The notes: generated by a model not told the origin, from the sequence alone. A stretch of DNA of 21,342 nucleotides from JBOGXB01 sp050694215 (GCA_050694215.1 JBOGXB010000035.1:1-21342), one strand, 5' to 3'; numbered from the stretch's first letter, positions 1 to 7,519 are shown. Translations and numbers: made by a program.

Positions 1-25
1 GCATACCGCCTCTGAGGGTGGCCCA

Positions 26-77
26 TGGACACTCCTTTCTGGTCACGTCATGGACGTGCACCACATTCGAGTGTCCA
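26..77. repeat. Nested inverted repeats (two stem-loops, one inside the other)
   Basis: TGGACACTC at 26-34 is matched by its reverse complement GAGTGTCCA at 69-77. Inside this loop, CACGTC at 44-49 pairs with GACGTG at 53-58 around a 3-base loop. The element lies in a stretch (1-223) where I see no credible gene, downstream of the minus-strand secreted-protein gene that ends at 224. It could be a transcription terminator or a regulatory hairpin for a gene beyond the left edge. No T-tract follows on either strand, so the role is open. Confidence 0.4.
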
Positions 78-184
78 CGTAAACGGGTCAAGCCCAACTT
101 GCACCGGCTGCACCGCGTGCACGGCACTTTCTGGGCTCCCCCCACCTACTCTCCATGTGCCTTCGCCCTGAATGAGCGCGATTA

Positions 185-196
185 ATTCCGCGGAAT
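185..196. repeat. Perfect 12-bp palindrome ATTCCGCGGAAT
   Basis: The 12 bases at 185-196 equal their own reverse complement. They lie 27 bases beyond the stop codon of the minus-strand gene at 224-1087. A short T-rich run (CTTTTC) follows on the plus strand, but none follows on the minus strand, so it is a poor intrinsic terminator for that gene. It may be a protein-binding site or chance. Confidence 0.3.
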
Positions 197-223
197 CAGC
201 TTTTCTCCAAGGACTGCCAGAAG

Positions 224-1087
224 CTAACGGGCGCGGACGAGCATCGCGATCATCTGGCGCACCGGGTATTCCCTCGTGTCCGAGTTGGAGAAGAACCCCA
301 GCGGCTCCCACGCGCCCGCGCCGATTCGCCACCGAGCGGACCAGACGACCTCGACCGCAACCTCGTAGCGAGCGCGCGTCTGGTACATGTGGGCGACGTT
401 ACCGTCGAGCCACCGGGTCCAGGGTCGGCCGGGTTCTTCCGTCACCTTGTCCGTGTCGTCGCCGAAATCCCACACGTACTGAACGGGCCGAGCCTCGGCT
501 GTCACCGACAACCCGCCGGCGCTGGCGGTTGCCTGGACCGGGCGAGGCGCCTCCGCGAGCCAGAAGAAGGAGTCCAGGCCGGTCAGCCCGATACGAGAGG
601 GAGCGATCTCGAGCGCTGGATCCTGAGCCAGGTCCATCGCACGATCTGCGGCGATCGCGGCGAGTTGCTCGGGGGAAGGATGCGCAGGCCTTCTGCCTCT
701 CCCCGGCTGTCCGCCCCCCGCGGGAGTGACCGGCGCGAACGAGGTGCACGACGACGAAGACGAGAAGAGACCGAACGTGTCGGTCGTTGGCTCGATAGCC
801 ACACACCGATTAGGCGTGGGCAACATTGAAATAAATTCGGTGGGGGTAGGAAAGCCAAACTCCGGTTCCCTTCGGGAGGAATCAATACGTCGAGTGCTCG
901 TAACAGTGCCGCCAGGTGCGGAGAAGACTTGGGCAGAGGACTTCACGCCCTTTGACTCAAGGTTACCGAATGTGATTACTCCGGCGGTCGCCTTGCCTTC
1001 TTCGCTTCTCACGCCTTCACTAGCAACAGCGTGGTGAACAGGCAACACAAAGCTGGTGGCGAGAAGGAGGACAGCGGTACGACTCAT
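224..1087 (-). CDS. Secreted protein with a PKD-like domain, function unknown
   Basis: The 287-residue product starts with a short hydrophobic signal peptide (about residues 1-22, with an AVAS end), so it is probably exported. The middle (about 30-135) is low in recognisable structure and rich in Ser, Thr and Pro, with two cysteines (94 and 114) that could form a disulfide. The C-terminal part (about 180-260) contains the PKD-type signature YVWDFGDD at 204-211 followed by a beta-rich segment, as in surface and secreted actinobacterial proteins. PKD folds usually mediate protein or sugar contacts; no catalytic motif is visible. The ATG overlaps the stop of the upstream membrane-protein gene (ATGA at 1084-1087), so the two are probably translated together. 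The N-terminal half is clearly AT-richer than the C-terminal half, hinting at a mosaic or fast-evolving front region. No specific function can be assigned. Confidence 0.75.
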   Translation of the reverse strand: MSRTAVLLLATSFVLPVHHAVASEGVRSEEGKATAGVITFGNLESKGVKSSAQVFSAPGGTVTSTRRIDSSRREPEFGFPTPTEFISMLPTPNRCVAIEPTTDTFGLFSSSSSCTSFAPVTPAGGGQPGRGRRPAHPSPEQLAAIAADRAMDLAQDPALEIAPSRIGLTGLDSFFWLAEAPRPVQATASAGGLSVTAEARPVQYVWDFGDDTDKVTEEPGRPWTRWLDGNVAHMYQTRARYEVAVEVVWSARWRIGAGAWEPLGFFSNSDTREYPVRQMIAMLVRAR

Positions 1088-1671
1088 GATGCGGGTTCTG
1101 AATCAATCACGACGGTCTTGTCCAAGAGCCACTCGCCCTCGACGTTCCTTAAGAACCAGTCAACGGTTTGTCGTTGTGGTTCGTCATTGACAGTTACCTC
1201 ACGTCCCGACTCATCTACAAACTTCGGGTAAACAAGAACGATCTGACGCACTACAATTTCCGACGTCGAATTGGACTCAACGTTTGTCTTCTCGGTTTCA
1301 TACCTCGTATCGAATGTGACTCTGGTCGAGTCGAGTTCCTTAATCTCCTTGAGAACCGTGCCCCTAACAGGGCTATCCGAAGTGAAGATTTTCGGTATCA
1401 GGGAAGCATCGGTCTGCCTGTAAGCACGAATCTTGAGGCTTTCGAGTTCCCGGAACCGTTCGATCGCTTCGGCGTCGGTGAGGGCGAAGTTGTCGCTCTT
1501 CGGCGCCGAGCTGGGATCGGGATCCTCGCTGGAGCGAGTCAGCAGGAACAATCCTCCGATCGCGACCAGGAGGGCTAGAAGCGCGAAGAATGCCTTCGCA
1601 GGGGAGAGGCCGCCGGCTGGTTCGTCACGGCCGTTCTTCACGGGGTTGCCCTGGTCCCCGACGTGTTGCAT
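1084..1671 (-). CDS. Single-pass membrane protein with a SnoaL/IMS-like extracytoplasmic domain
   Basis: The product has 195 residues. A polar N-terminus of about 25 residues precedes one clear transmembrane helix (about 26-44, rich in Leu and Ala), then a Ser/Pro/Asp linker (46-62) and a mixed alpha/beta domain (about 64-195). That domain begins with a helix containing AIERFRELESLKIRAYRQTD and ends with WFLRNVEGEWLLDKTVV, a layout reminiscent of NTF2-like/IMS domains that are often tethered outside the cell. This likeness is by eye only. The start is supported by GGAGG at 1678-1682, six bases before the ATG. The gene overlaps the secreted PKD-like gene downstream by four bases, suggesting a shared function at the cell surface. 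Base composition between 1201 and 1440 falls to 45-53% G+C per 60-base line, far below the neighbouring aspS. Confidence 0.75.
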   Translation of the reverse strand: MQHVGDQGNPVKNGRDEPAGGLSPAKAFFALLALLVAIGGLFLLTRSSEDPDPSSAPKSDNFALTDAEAIERFRELESLKIRAYRQTDASLIPKIFTSDSPVRGTVLKEIKELDSTRVTFDTRYETEKTNVESNSTSEIVVRQIVLVYPKFVDESGREVTVNDEPQRQTVDWFLRNVEGEWLLDKTVVIDSEPAS

Positions 1672-1867
1672 CCGCAGCCTCCGTGGAGGTTCACGACCGC
1701 GAGGGTCATCGCCGCTGGGCGCCTTTCATAGCCGAAGCTCCAAGGAGTGGCAAGAGTGGCAAAAGGGCGGCGCAATTCCGGTCGTCATAGAGGTCGGAAG
1801 GCGAACTCTGTGGCGACTGAAAGGTGGGACCGGTCGCAACGAGGATCCGGCTGAAGCGGTCGGCGTA

Positions 1868-1940
1868 GAGACACCGGCCCGAGAGACACCGCCCCGAGAG
1901 ACACCGCCCCGAGAGACACCGCCCGAGAGACACCGGCGGG
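1868..1940. repeat. 15-bp tandem repeat, about 4.8 copies
   Basis: The units begin GAGACACCG and run 1868-1882, 1883-1897 and 1898-1912 (15 bases each), then 1913-1926 (14 bases, one C lost), then a partial copy from 1927. The second and third units are identical (GAGACACCGCCCCGA). The first differs at one base (CCGGCCC). The array lies between the aspS stop and the next gene and abuts a GC-rich hairpin at 1938-1979. Near-identical short units suggest recent slippage expansion. Spacers are absent, so this is not a CRISPR array. Confidence 0.85.
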
Positions 1941-1979
1941 GGCGGAGCCGGCGAGGCCTGAGAGTCGTGCCGGCCCCCC
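1938..1979 (-). terminator. GC-rich hairpin after aspS, putative terminator
   Basis: GCCGGC at 1947-1952 pairs with GCCGGC at 1969-1974, and GGGGG at 1938-1942 pairs with CCCCC at 1975-1979, with a 4-base bulge (1943-1946). This gives an 11-bp interrupted stem starting 8 bases beyond the aspS stop codon. No U-run follows on the minus strand, which is common for terminator-like hairpins in high-GC actinobacteria. It would end the hisS-aspS transcript. Confidence 0.5.
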
Positions 1980-1986
1980 GTGCTCC

Positions 1987-3789
1987 TTAGCTCTCGGGTG
2001 CCCCGGGGTCGGGCCTGGGGGCGGTCGACCGCAGGTGCAACGCCTTCAGCTGGTCTTCGTCCACCGGGGCCGGGGCCCCAGTGAGCGGGTCCACCGCGGT
2101 CTGGGTCTTCGGGAACGCGATCACCTCGCGGATGTTGGTCTCGCCCGCGGCGAGGGCGACGATGCGATCGATGCCGGGGGCGATACCTCCGTGGGGCGGC
2201 GGCCCATAGCGGAACGCGTTCAGCAGGAATCCGAACTTCTCCTGCGCCTCCTCTTCCGAAATACCTAGAGCGCGGAAGACCCGCTCCTGCATCTCCCGGT
2301 CATGGATACGGATGCTGCCGCTCGCGAGCTCCCAGCCGTTGAGCGTGATGTCGTACGACTTCGAGATCACCTTCTTTGGGTCGCTCTCGAGGAACTCCAT
2401 CGTCTCGTCGACTACGCCGGTAAACGGGTGATGGATCGGATCCCATCTCTTCTCTTCTTCGTTCCACTCGAACCAGGGGAAGTCCACGATCCACGCGAAC
2501 TTCCACGCGTCCGGCTCCGACCGGTCGAGCTTGGGAAAGAGCCCGAATCGCTCGGCGAGCCGAACCCGCAACCCTCCGAGGACCTTGGACACGACGGAAT
2601 CCCTCGCGTCGGCCACGATCAGGATGAGGTCGCCTTCGTCCGCGCGGACGGCCTTGACCAAACCGGTTCGCTCCTCCTCGGTGAAGAACTTGTCCAGCGG
2701 CGACTTGAGGCCCTCTCCCGTGACGCCGGCCCACACCAAACCCCCCGCCCCCAACGACTTCGCTTCGTCGACGAGTGAGTCGAGCTCTCTGCGCGCGAGC
2801 CCGCCTTGGCCGGCAACGACCACTGCCTTGACCGCTCCCCCCCGATCGAGCACGGAGCGAAAGACCTTCACCTCTGTCGAAGCGAACACCTCGCCGAGAT
2901 CGACGAGCTCCATCCCGAAGCGAAGGTCGGGCTTGTCGGTACCGAACCTCTCCATCGAATCCCGGAAGCTGATACGGGGAAACGGCCCAAGCTCGACGCC
3001 CAGCGTCTCGCGCCACACGTACTGGAACATCCGCTCGGTGATCTCGAGCACATCTTCCATTTCCACGAAGCTCATCTCGAGGTCGAGCTGCGTGAAGTCC
3101 GGTTGACGGTCGGCCCGCAAGTCCTCGTCTCGGAAACAACGAACGATCTGGTAGTAGCGATCGAGTCCTGCGACCATCAGCAACTGCTTGAAGAGCTGGG
3201 GCGACTGCGGCAGCGCGTAGAAGGTCCCAGGGTGCAACCTGGCGGGCACCAGGAAATCGCGCGCACCCTCAGGCGTAGCGCGCGTAAGCATCGGCGTCTC
3301 GACCTCGACGAACCCCTCTTCGTCCATGAATCGCCGGATCGCTGAGATGATGGAGTGTCTCAGCTTCAGGTTCTCCTGCATCCGCTCCTGCCGAAGATCG
3401 AGGAAGCGGTAGCGCAGCCGAAGCAGCTCATCCGTCTCGCTGTACTCGTCGAGCTGGAACGGAGGCGTCTCCGAACGCGCCAGGATCTCGATCTCATCGG
3501 AGGCAACCTCTACCTCCCCGGTGGGGAGACGATCATTGACGGTCCCCTCCGGACGAGCTCGCACCTCTCCCGAGACGCGCACGCAGAACTCGCTACGCAA
3601 CGCCTGCGCGATGTCGTGCGATTCACGCGACACCTCCGGGCTGAACACGACCTGCACCAGACCGGCCGTGTCGCGCAGATCGATGAAAGTCACTCCGCCG
3701 TGATCGCGGCGCGTGTGGACCCACCCGCACAGGGTCACGCGTCCGCCGATGTCCGCACTCCGCAGGTCGCCGCATCGATGCGTGCGCAC
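1987..3789 (-). CDS. aspS: Aspartyl-tRNA synthetase, bacterial type, probably non-discriminating
   Basis: This class II synthetase (600 residues) charges tRNA-Asp, and by its residues probably also tRNA-Asn, with aspartate in the cytoplasm. The N-terminal OB-fold anticodon domain spans about 1-105. Catalytic motifs include QSPQ at 195-198, motif 2 at about 217-235 (RCFRDEDLRADRQPDFTQ) and motif 3 at 534-545 (GGIAPGIDRIVA). A bacterial GAD insertion sits between motifs 2 and 3. Positions 30 (His, in RRDHGG) and 82 (Gly, in RPEG) match the His/Gly pair of the Pseudomonas aeruginosa non-discriminating enzyme, where E. coli has Leu and Lys. The start is GTG, sharing one base with the hisS stop (TAGTG at 3787-3791), so translation is probably coupled to hisS. 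Length and order are normal for the family. The non-discriminating assignment is inference. Confidence 0.97.
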   Translation of the reverse strand: MRTHRCGDLRSADIGGRVTLCGWVHTRRDHGGVTFIDLRDTAGLVQVVFSPEVSRESHDIAQALRSEFCVRVSGEVRARPEGTVNDRLPTGEVEVASDEIEILARSETPPFQLDEYSETDELLRLRYRFLDLRQERMQENLKLRHSIISAIRRFMDEEGFVEVETPMLTRATPEGARDFLVPARLHPGTFYALPQSPQLFKQLLMVAGLDRYYQIVRCFRDEDLRADRQPDFTQLDLEMSFVEMEDVLEITERMFQYVWRETLGVELGPFPRISFRDSMERFGTDKPDLRFGMELVDLGEVFASTEVKVFRSVLDRGGAVKAVVVAGQGGLARRELDSLVDEAKSLGAGGLVWAGVTGEGLKSPLDKFFTEEERTGLVKAVRADEGDLILIVADARDSVVSKVLGGLRVRLAERFGLFPKLDRSEPDAWKFAWIVDFPWFEWNEEEKRWDPIHHPFTGVVDETMEFLESDPKKVISKSYDITLNGWELASGSIRIHDREMQERVFRALGISEEEAQEKFGFLLNAFRYGPPPHGGIAPGIDRIVALAAGETNIREVIAFPKTQTAVDPLTGAPAPVDEDQLKALHLRSTAPRPDPGAPES

Positions 3790-5054
3790 TAAGGCTCACT
3801 CACCTTTCGTGCCAGCTGGTCCAGCGAGACCCGTTCCTGCTCCCCACTCACCAGGTCCTTCAGCATCGCCTCGCGAGCGGCCAACTCCTCCTCCCCGAGG
3901 ATCGCGGCCCAGCGAGCGCCGGAGCGATCTGCATCCTTCATCTGACCCTTCATGCTCCTTCCCATGAGGTCCAGGTCAGCACCGATCCCCTCGCGGCGGA
4001 GCTCCGTGCACAGACGCAATGCCTCGGGCTGCGCCGCCTCTCCGATGGCGACAACGTAGACGTCGACCGCCCCGGTCCGCTTCTCGGACGAGGGGCGCGC
4101 CATCAGGATCCGATCGAAGCCCAGAGCGAAGCCGATGCCGGGAAGGTGTGGTCCGCCCAGCGACTCGGACAGGCCGTCGTAGCGCCCTCCGCCACCGACG
4201 GCGTCTTGGCTTCCAAGGCCGGTCGCCACGAACTCGAACGCCGTGCGCGTGTAGTAGTCGAGGCCGCGTACGAGGCGCGGCTCCAGCGAATAGCCGACAT
4301 CGAGGTCGTCGAGCAAACCTCGGACACTCTCGAAGTGCTTCCGGCATGCGTCGCAGATGTGATCCGAGATAAGCGGCGCCTCACGCATTACCTCGATCGT
4401 CTCCGGCTCCTTGGAGTCGAACGTGCGCAGTGGATTGTTCTTCACTCGCTCGCGATCCTCGGGGGCGAGCCTGTCGACGCTTCGCTCGAGGAACTCGACA
4501 AGTAACCGGTTGTAGCCGATACGGCACGATTGATCGAAGTGACCGATGGAGTTGAGCGACAGGCGTGGCTCGACCCCGGCCTCCATCAGATAGCGCATCC
4601 CGATCTCGATCACCTCGGCGTCCGCACGCGGGTCGTCCGTTCCGATCGCCTCGATGCCCAGCTGAAAGAACTGACGATAGCGACCCTTCTGCGGACGCTC
4701 CTGCCTGAACATCCAGCTCGCGTACGAGACCTTGACCGGGAGCGGGCCTCTCTCGAGCCCATGCTCGAGCACGGAGCGGATCACAGGCGCGGTCCCCTCG
4801 GGCCTCAGGGTCAGGGAGCGGCCGCCCCGGTCCTCGAACGTGTACATCTGCTTGGTCACCACCTCGGTTGCTGCACCGACCCCGCGCTCGAAGACCTCCG
4901 TGTGCTCGAAAGCCGGAGTCTCGATCGGGGCGTAGCCGCCGGCGGCGAAGATGTCGAAGGCGAGCCGCACGAGAGCGTGCCAATCCCACGATTGGGGCGG
5001 GAGCACGTCGTACGTGCCCCTGGGCGCGCGGAAACCTTCGGCTCGATCGGTCAT
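3789..5054 (-). CDS. hisS: Histidyl-tRNA synthetase
   Basis: The 421-residue product attaches histidine to tRNA-His. It begins with the family's usual opening (GFRAPRGTYDVLPP, residues 7-20). Motif 2 runs from about 113 to 137 (FRQERPQKGRYRQFFQLG), the histidine-specific loop LVRGLDYYTRTAFE is at 261-274, motif 3 GIGFALGFDRIL is at about 306-317, and a C-terminal anticodon-binding domain follows from about 331. I chose the ATG at 5052-5054 because conserved sequence starts there; an upstream GTG at 5139-5141 would add 29 low-complexity residues. No strong Shine-Dalgarno sequence precedes the ATG, so the upstream start is not fully excluded. It is the first gene of the hisS-aspS pair and diverges from the transketolase genes. 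Confidence 0.96.
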   Translation of the reverse strand: MTDRAEGFRAPRGTYDVLPPQSWDWHALVRLAFDIFAAGGYAPIETPAFEHTEVFERGVGAATEVVTKQMYTFEDRGGRSLTLRPEGTAPVIRSVLEHGLERGPLPVKVSYASWMFRQERPQKGRYRQFFQLGIEAIGTDDPRADAEVIEIGMRYLMEAGVEPRLSLNSIGHFDQSCRIGYNRLLVEFLERSVDRLAPEDRERVKNNPLRTFDSKEPETIEVMREAPLISDHICDACRKHFESVRGLLDDLDVGYSLEPRLVRGLDYYTRTAFEFVATGLGSQDAVGGGGRYDGLSESLGGPHLPGIGFALGFDRILMARPSSEKRTGAVDVYVVAIGEAAQPEALRLCTELRREGIGADLDLMGRSMKGQMKDADRSGARWAAILGEEELAAREAMLKDLVSGEQERVSLDQLARKVSEP

Positions 5055-5312
5055 GGGAGGGAGTCTAAGGGTGGGTAATCGAAGGCTCCTGTGAACCCGA
5101 GCGAGGCGACGCAACGTAAGACTCTCGCCGCCCGGGCTCACGAGCCGTCGTCCGAGCCGTCATTGCCCCAGCCGCCTTAGCCGTCCGTAGGTGAGGGTTT
5201 AAACGCGAGAGCGCCAAGTCCTGCTCACCCGCGAAGATCATTCCTGTAGCCTCGCCTCAGGGGTCCACGAGGGGGTCGCCGGGCGGCGGCCAGACCGCAG
5301 AGGGGAGGCTCG
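5055..5312. promoter_or_regulatory. Divergent intergenic region between hisS and the transketolase genes
   Basis: This 258-base region must hold the promoters of both divergent units. I see a 12-bp tandem repeat (CGAGCCGTCGTC/CGAGCCGTCATT, 5141-5164), a pair of inverted hexamers GGTGAG at 5190-5195 and CTCACC at 5224-5229, and a TTTAAA core at 5198-5203. GGGGAGG at 5302-5308 is the ribosome site for the plus-strand gene. I cannot assign -35/-10 boxes with confidence and see no T-box specifier or anti-terminator fold. Confidence 0.4.
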
Positions 5313-6155
5313 ATGGTTGAGGCTCGAACCGAGGAAGCAGGGCGGCTCGAAGACATCGCGCGCCGCCTGCGTCGTCACATCGTCACCTCGACGACCGCGG
5401 CGGGCTCGGGACACCCGTCGTCGTCTCTTTCGATGGTCGAGCTGCTAACCGTCCTGTACTTCGGCGGAGTGTTGCGTTACGACCCCAAGAGCCCCGACGA
5501 TCCCGAGCGCGACCGTTTCATCCTGTCCAAGGGGCACGGCGCCCCCGGCCTCTACTCCGTGCTGGCGGAGGCCGGGTACTTCCCCATTGAAGACGTGAAC
5601 GATCTTCGCAAGCTCGGCTCTCCTCTCGAGGGACACCCAAACATGTGCCGCCTCGCAGGCGTCGAGGCCTCTACGGGGTCGCTCGGACAAGGACTCTCGA
5701 TCGGGATCGGGCACGCGCTTGCCGCCAAGCTCGACGCCTCCGCCTACCGCGTCTACGTGATCGTGGGCGACGGCGAGTGCGAGCAGGGGCAGGTCTGGGA
5801 GGCCGTCATGTATGCGGGCAACCACGGGATCGACAACCTGACGCTCGTCATCGACCGCAACGGCTTCCAGCAGACGGACGCGGTGGACAACATCCAGCCA
5901 CTCGATCCACTCGAGCAGAAGCTCGAGGCGTTCCACTGGCAGGTCAGGTCGATCGATGGTCATTCCCTGAGTGAGGTCGCAGACGCGTTTGAGTGGACGC
6001 GGGGGATCAAGGATCGGCCCCAGGCGATCATCGCGAGGACCGTCAAGGGCAAGGGCGTCTCCTACCTCGAGGAGAGACAATCGAGCTTCCACGGCAAGCC
6101 GGTGCCGCCCGAAGAGGAAGCCAAGGCCCTCGAGGAGATCGGAGCAGGTGCATGA
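5313..6155 (+). CDS. Transketolase, N-terminal (TPP pyrimidine-side) subunit
   Basis: This 280-residue protein is the first half of a split transketolase, which moves two-carbon ketol units between sugar phosphates with thiamine diphosphate and a divalent metal. Visible marks are SGHPSSSLS at 32-40, SKGHGAPGLY at 72-81, GSLGQGLSIGIG at 122-133, and the TPP/metal motif beginning GDGE at 152-155 and ending with Asn183 (DRN). The length fits the N subunit. A GGGGAGG ribosome site lies four bases before the ATG. Its stop overlaps the start of the C subunit (ATGA at 6152-6155), fitting a stoichiometric two-chain enzyme of the non-oxidative pentose phosphate pathway. Split transketolases are widespread in bacteria and archaea; the sugar substrates cannot be told from sequence. 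Confidence 0.93.
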   Translation: MVEARTEEAGRLEDIARRLRRHIVTSTTAAGSGHPSSSLSMVELLTVLYFGGVLRYDPKSPDDPERDRFILSKGHGAPGLYSVLAEAGYFPIEDVNDLRKLGSPLEGHPNMCRLAGVEASTGSLGQGLSIGIGHALAAKLDASAYRVYVIVGDGECEQGQVWEAVMYAGNHGIDNLTLVIDRNGFQQTDAVDNIQPLDPLEQKLEAFHWQVRSIDGHSLSEVADAFEWTRGIKDRPQAIIARTVKGKGVSYLEERQSSFHGKPVPPEEEAKALEEIGAGA

Positions 6156-7111
6156 GCTTCGGGCTGAGTCGCATCGGGTTACAGGAGGGGCCGGCGACCC
6201 GCGAGGCATTCGGCGAAGCGCTGGCCGAGATAGGCGGTGATGAGCGCGTCGTCGTGATCGACGGTGACGTCAACAATTCCACCTACACGAACAAGTTCAA
6301 GGAGAAGTATCCCGATCGCTTCTTCAACGTCGGCATAGCCGAATCGAATCTCATCGGCATCGCATCTGGTCTTGCTGCGTCGGGAAAGGTCCCGATCGCC
6401 GCATCCTTCTCGGTGTTCCTCCTTGCGAATGCCTTCGACCAGATCCGCATGTCGATAGCGTTTCCAAACCTGAACGTCAAGCTCGTCGGGAGCCATGCCG
6501 GCATATCCATTGGTGAGGACGGACCGTCCCAGATGGCCATCGAGGACGTGGCTCTCGCCTGCGCGTTGCCAGGATTCACGGTGGTCGTGCCGGCCGACGG
6601 GGTGAGCGCGAGAGCGGCCGCGAAGGCGATGGTCGAGCGCGACGGCCCCACCTTCTTGCGCTGCGGCCGCCCTAAGGTCCCGGTCGTCTACGACAACGAG
6701 AGCCGCTTCCACCTCGCAAAGGCGAACACGCTGCGCTCCGGTGACGACGTCACCATCATCGCGAACGGAATCATGGTCGCGATGGCTCTCGACGCGGCGG
6801 AAGAGCTCGCCGACGACGGCGTGTCGGTGAGAGTGCTCGACATGCACACGGTCAAACCCATCGACGCCGACGCGATCGAGCGGGCCGCCGTCGAGACGAA
6901 TGGGATCGTCGTCGCCGAGGAGCACCTTGCCTACGGTGGACTCGGCTCGATCGTCTCGATGGTGGTCGCGGAGCGTCGCCCCACTCGCATGTCGTTCGTC
7001 GATCTGGGCGACATCTACGCGACGTCGGGGAAGCCGGACGAGCTCCTTGCTCAGTTCGGGCTCACGCCCGGAGCGATCTCGGACGCCGCCCGCCGGGTTC
7101 TGAAGGACTAA
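6152..7111 (+). CDS. Transketolase, C-terminal subunit
   Basis: This 319-residue subunit carries the pyrimidine-binding and C-terminal transketolase domains. GIAESNLIGIASGLA (61-75) contains the glutamate that activates thiamine diphosphate (Glu64), and SHAGISIGEDGPSQMAIED (114-132) is the usual pyrimidine-domain signature. The rest forms the C-terminal fold (from about 190, after RCGRPKVPVVYD). I placed the start at the ATG at 6152 because the family match begins there, a GGAG site lies just upstream (6141-6144), and the ATG overlaps the stop of the N subunit. A longer reading from 5993 would only add shadow sequence of the preceding gene. It acts with the upstream subunit as one cytoplasmic enzyme. 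Confidence 0.93.
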   Translation: MSFGLSRIGLQEGPATREAFGEALAEIGGDERVVVIDGDVNNSTYTNKFKEKYPDRFFNVGIAESNLIGIASGLAASGKVPIAASFSVFLLANAFDQIRMSIAFPNLNVKLVGSHAGISIGEDGPSQMAIEDVALACALPGFTVVVPADGVSARAAAKAMVERDGPTFLRCGRPKVPVVYDNESRFHLAKANTLRSGDDVTIIANGIMVAMALDAAEELADDGVSVRVLDMHTVKPIDADAIERAAVETNGIVVAEEHLAYGGLGSIVSMVVAERRPTRMSFVDLGDIYATSGKPDELLAQFGLTPGAISDAARRVLKD

Positions 7112-7120
7112 CCGGATAAA

Positions 7121-7134
7121 GGAGCTTCGGCTCC
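7121..7134 (+). terminator. UUCG-tetraloop hairpin after the transketolase genes
   Basis: GGAGC (7121-7125), TTCG loop (7126-7129), GCTCC (7130-7134) forms a perfect stem closed by the very stable UUCG tetraloop, nine bases after the transketolase stop. No T-tract follows. It could be a terminator or processing hairpin, or shape the leader of the zinc-ribbon gene that starts just downstream. A competing pairing of CCGGA (7112-7116) with TCCGG (7132-7136) is also possible. Confidence 0.45.
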
Positions 7135-7138
7135 GGCT

Positions 7139-7519
7139 GTGGCATCATCGCCTACCGTGGCGGCGATGCGACCTCATGACGAACCAGAGAAGCTGTGCCC
7201 GCGCTGTGGACAGCCCATGTGGGAGGCGCGGCTGCCGGGCGCGGGGCGGGTCCTGAACTGCGGCCACTGTCGCGTATCGATGTTCGGAACGTCCACCATC
7301 GAGTGGCGGCGCCAAGGCGAGGTCGACAAACAAGCGGACGTCCGCGAGGCAAGGAGCAGCAAGACTCTCTCGAGGAAGCCCTGCCCCGAGTGCGGAAAAC
7401 CTATGTGGGCCTTGCAGGAACCAGGGTTCGGCGTGCGCCATCAGTGCGATGATTGCAGGATCACGGTCCTCTTCGGCGGCGCCATCGCACGCTGGCGCGG
7501 CACTCAGAGCTCGGGTTAG
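7139..7519 (+). CDS. Small protein with two tandem zinc ribbons, function unknown
   Basis: The 126-residue product is built from two copies of one zinc-ribbon unit. Four cysteines at 20, 23, 41 and 44 form the first site and four at 82, 85, 103 and 106 the second. Spacing is identical in both (CPxCGxPMW, 17 residues between the inner cysteines, then CxxCR), so an internal duplication is likely. A charged linker (about 58-79) joins them. No enzyme domain is present; such ribbons usually bind nucleic acid or protein, but that is only inference. The first start is GTG at 7139; GTG at 7157 and ATG at 7166 are alternatives and would trim residues before the first ribbon only. None has a clear ribosome site. 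Its stop overlaps the dtd stop tail to tail (7516-7519). Confidence 0.75.
   Translation: MASSPTVAAMRPHDEPEKLCPRCGQPMWEARLPGAGRVLNCGHCRVSMFGTSTIEWRRQGEVDKQADVREARSSKTLSRKPCPECGKPMWALQEPGFGVRHQCDDCRITVLFGGAIARWRGTQSSG

Larger units (their letters stand above)
1672..1986. other. 315-base non-coding gap between the membrane-protein gene and aspS
   Basis: No convincing gene is visible here. From right to left on the minus strand it holds a strong GC hairpin just after the aspS stop (1938-1979), a block of 15-bp tandem repeats (1868-1940), and about 190 bases leading to the membrane-protein gene with its GGAGG site at 1678-1682. The promoter of the two-gene unit should lie at about 1690-1860. I do not see clear -35 and -10 boxes there. 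The small open frame through the repeats encodes only a repeated LSGRC pentapeptide and is judged spurious. Confidence 0.6.

Noticed and set aside
1706..1933. A 75-codon minus-strand frame with repeated LSGRC
   Set aside because: The pentapeptide repeat is only the translation of the 15-bp tandem repeat; no start signal or family match is visible.
1868..1940. Possible CRISPR array
   Set aside because: Units are 15 bp and head to tail without spacers, and no cas gene is nearby.
5055..5312. Possible T-box or other riboswitch before hisS
   Set aside because: I could not find a conserved T-box sequence or a specifier stem; only short repeats and a hexamer inverted pair are visible.
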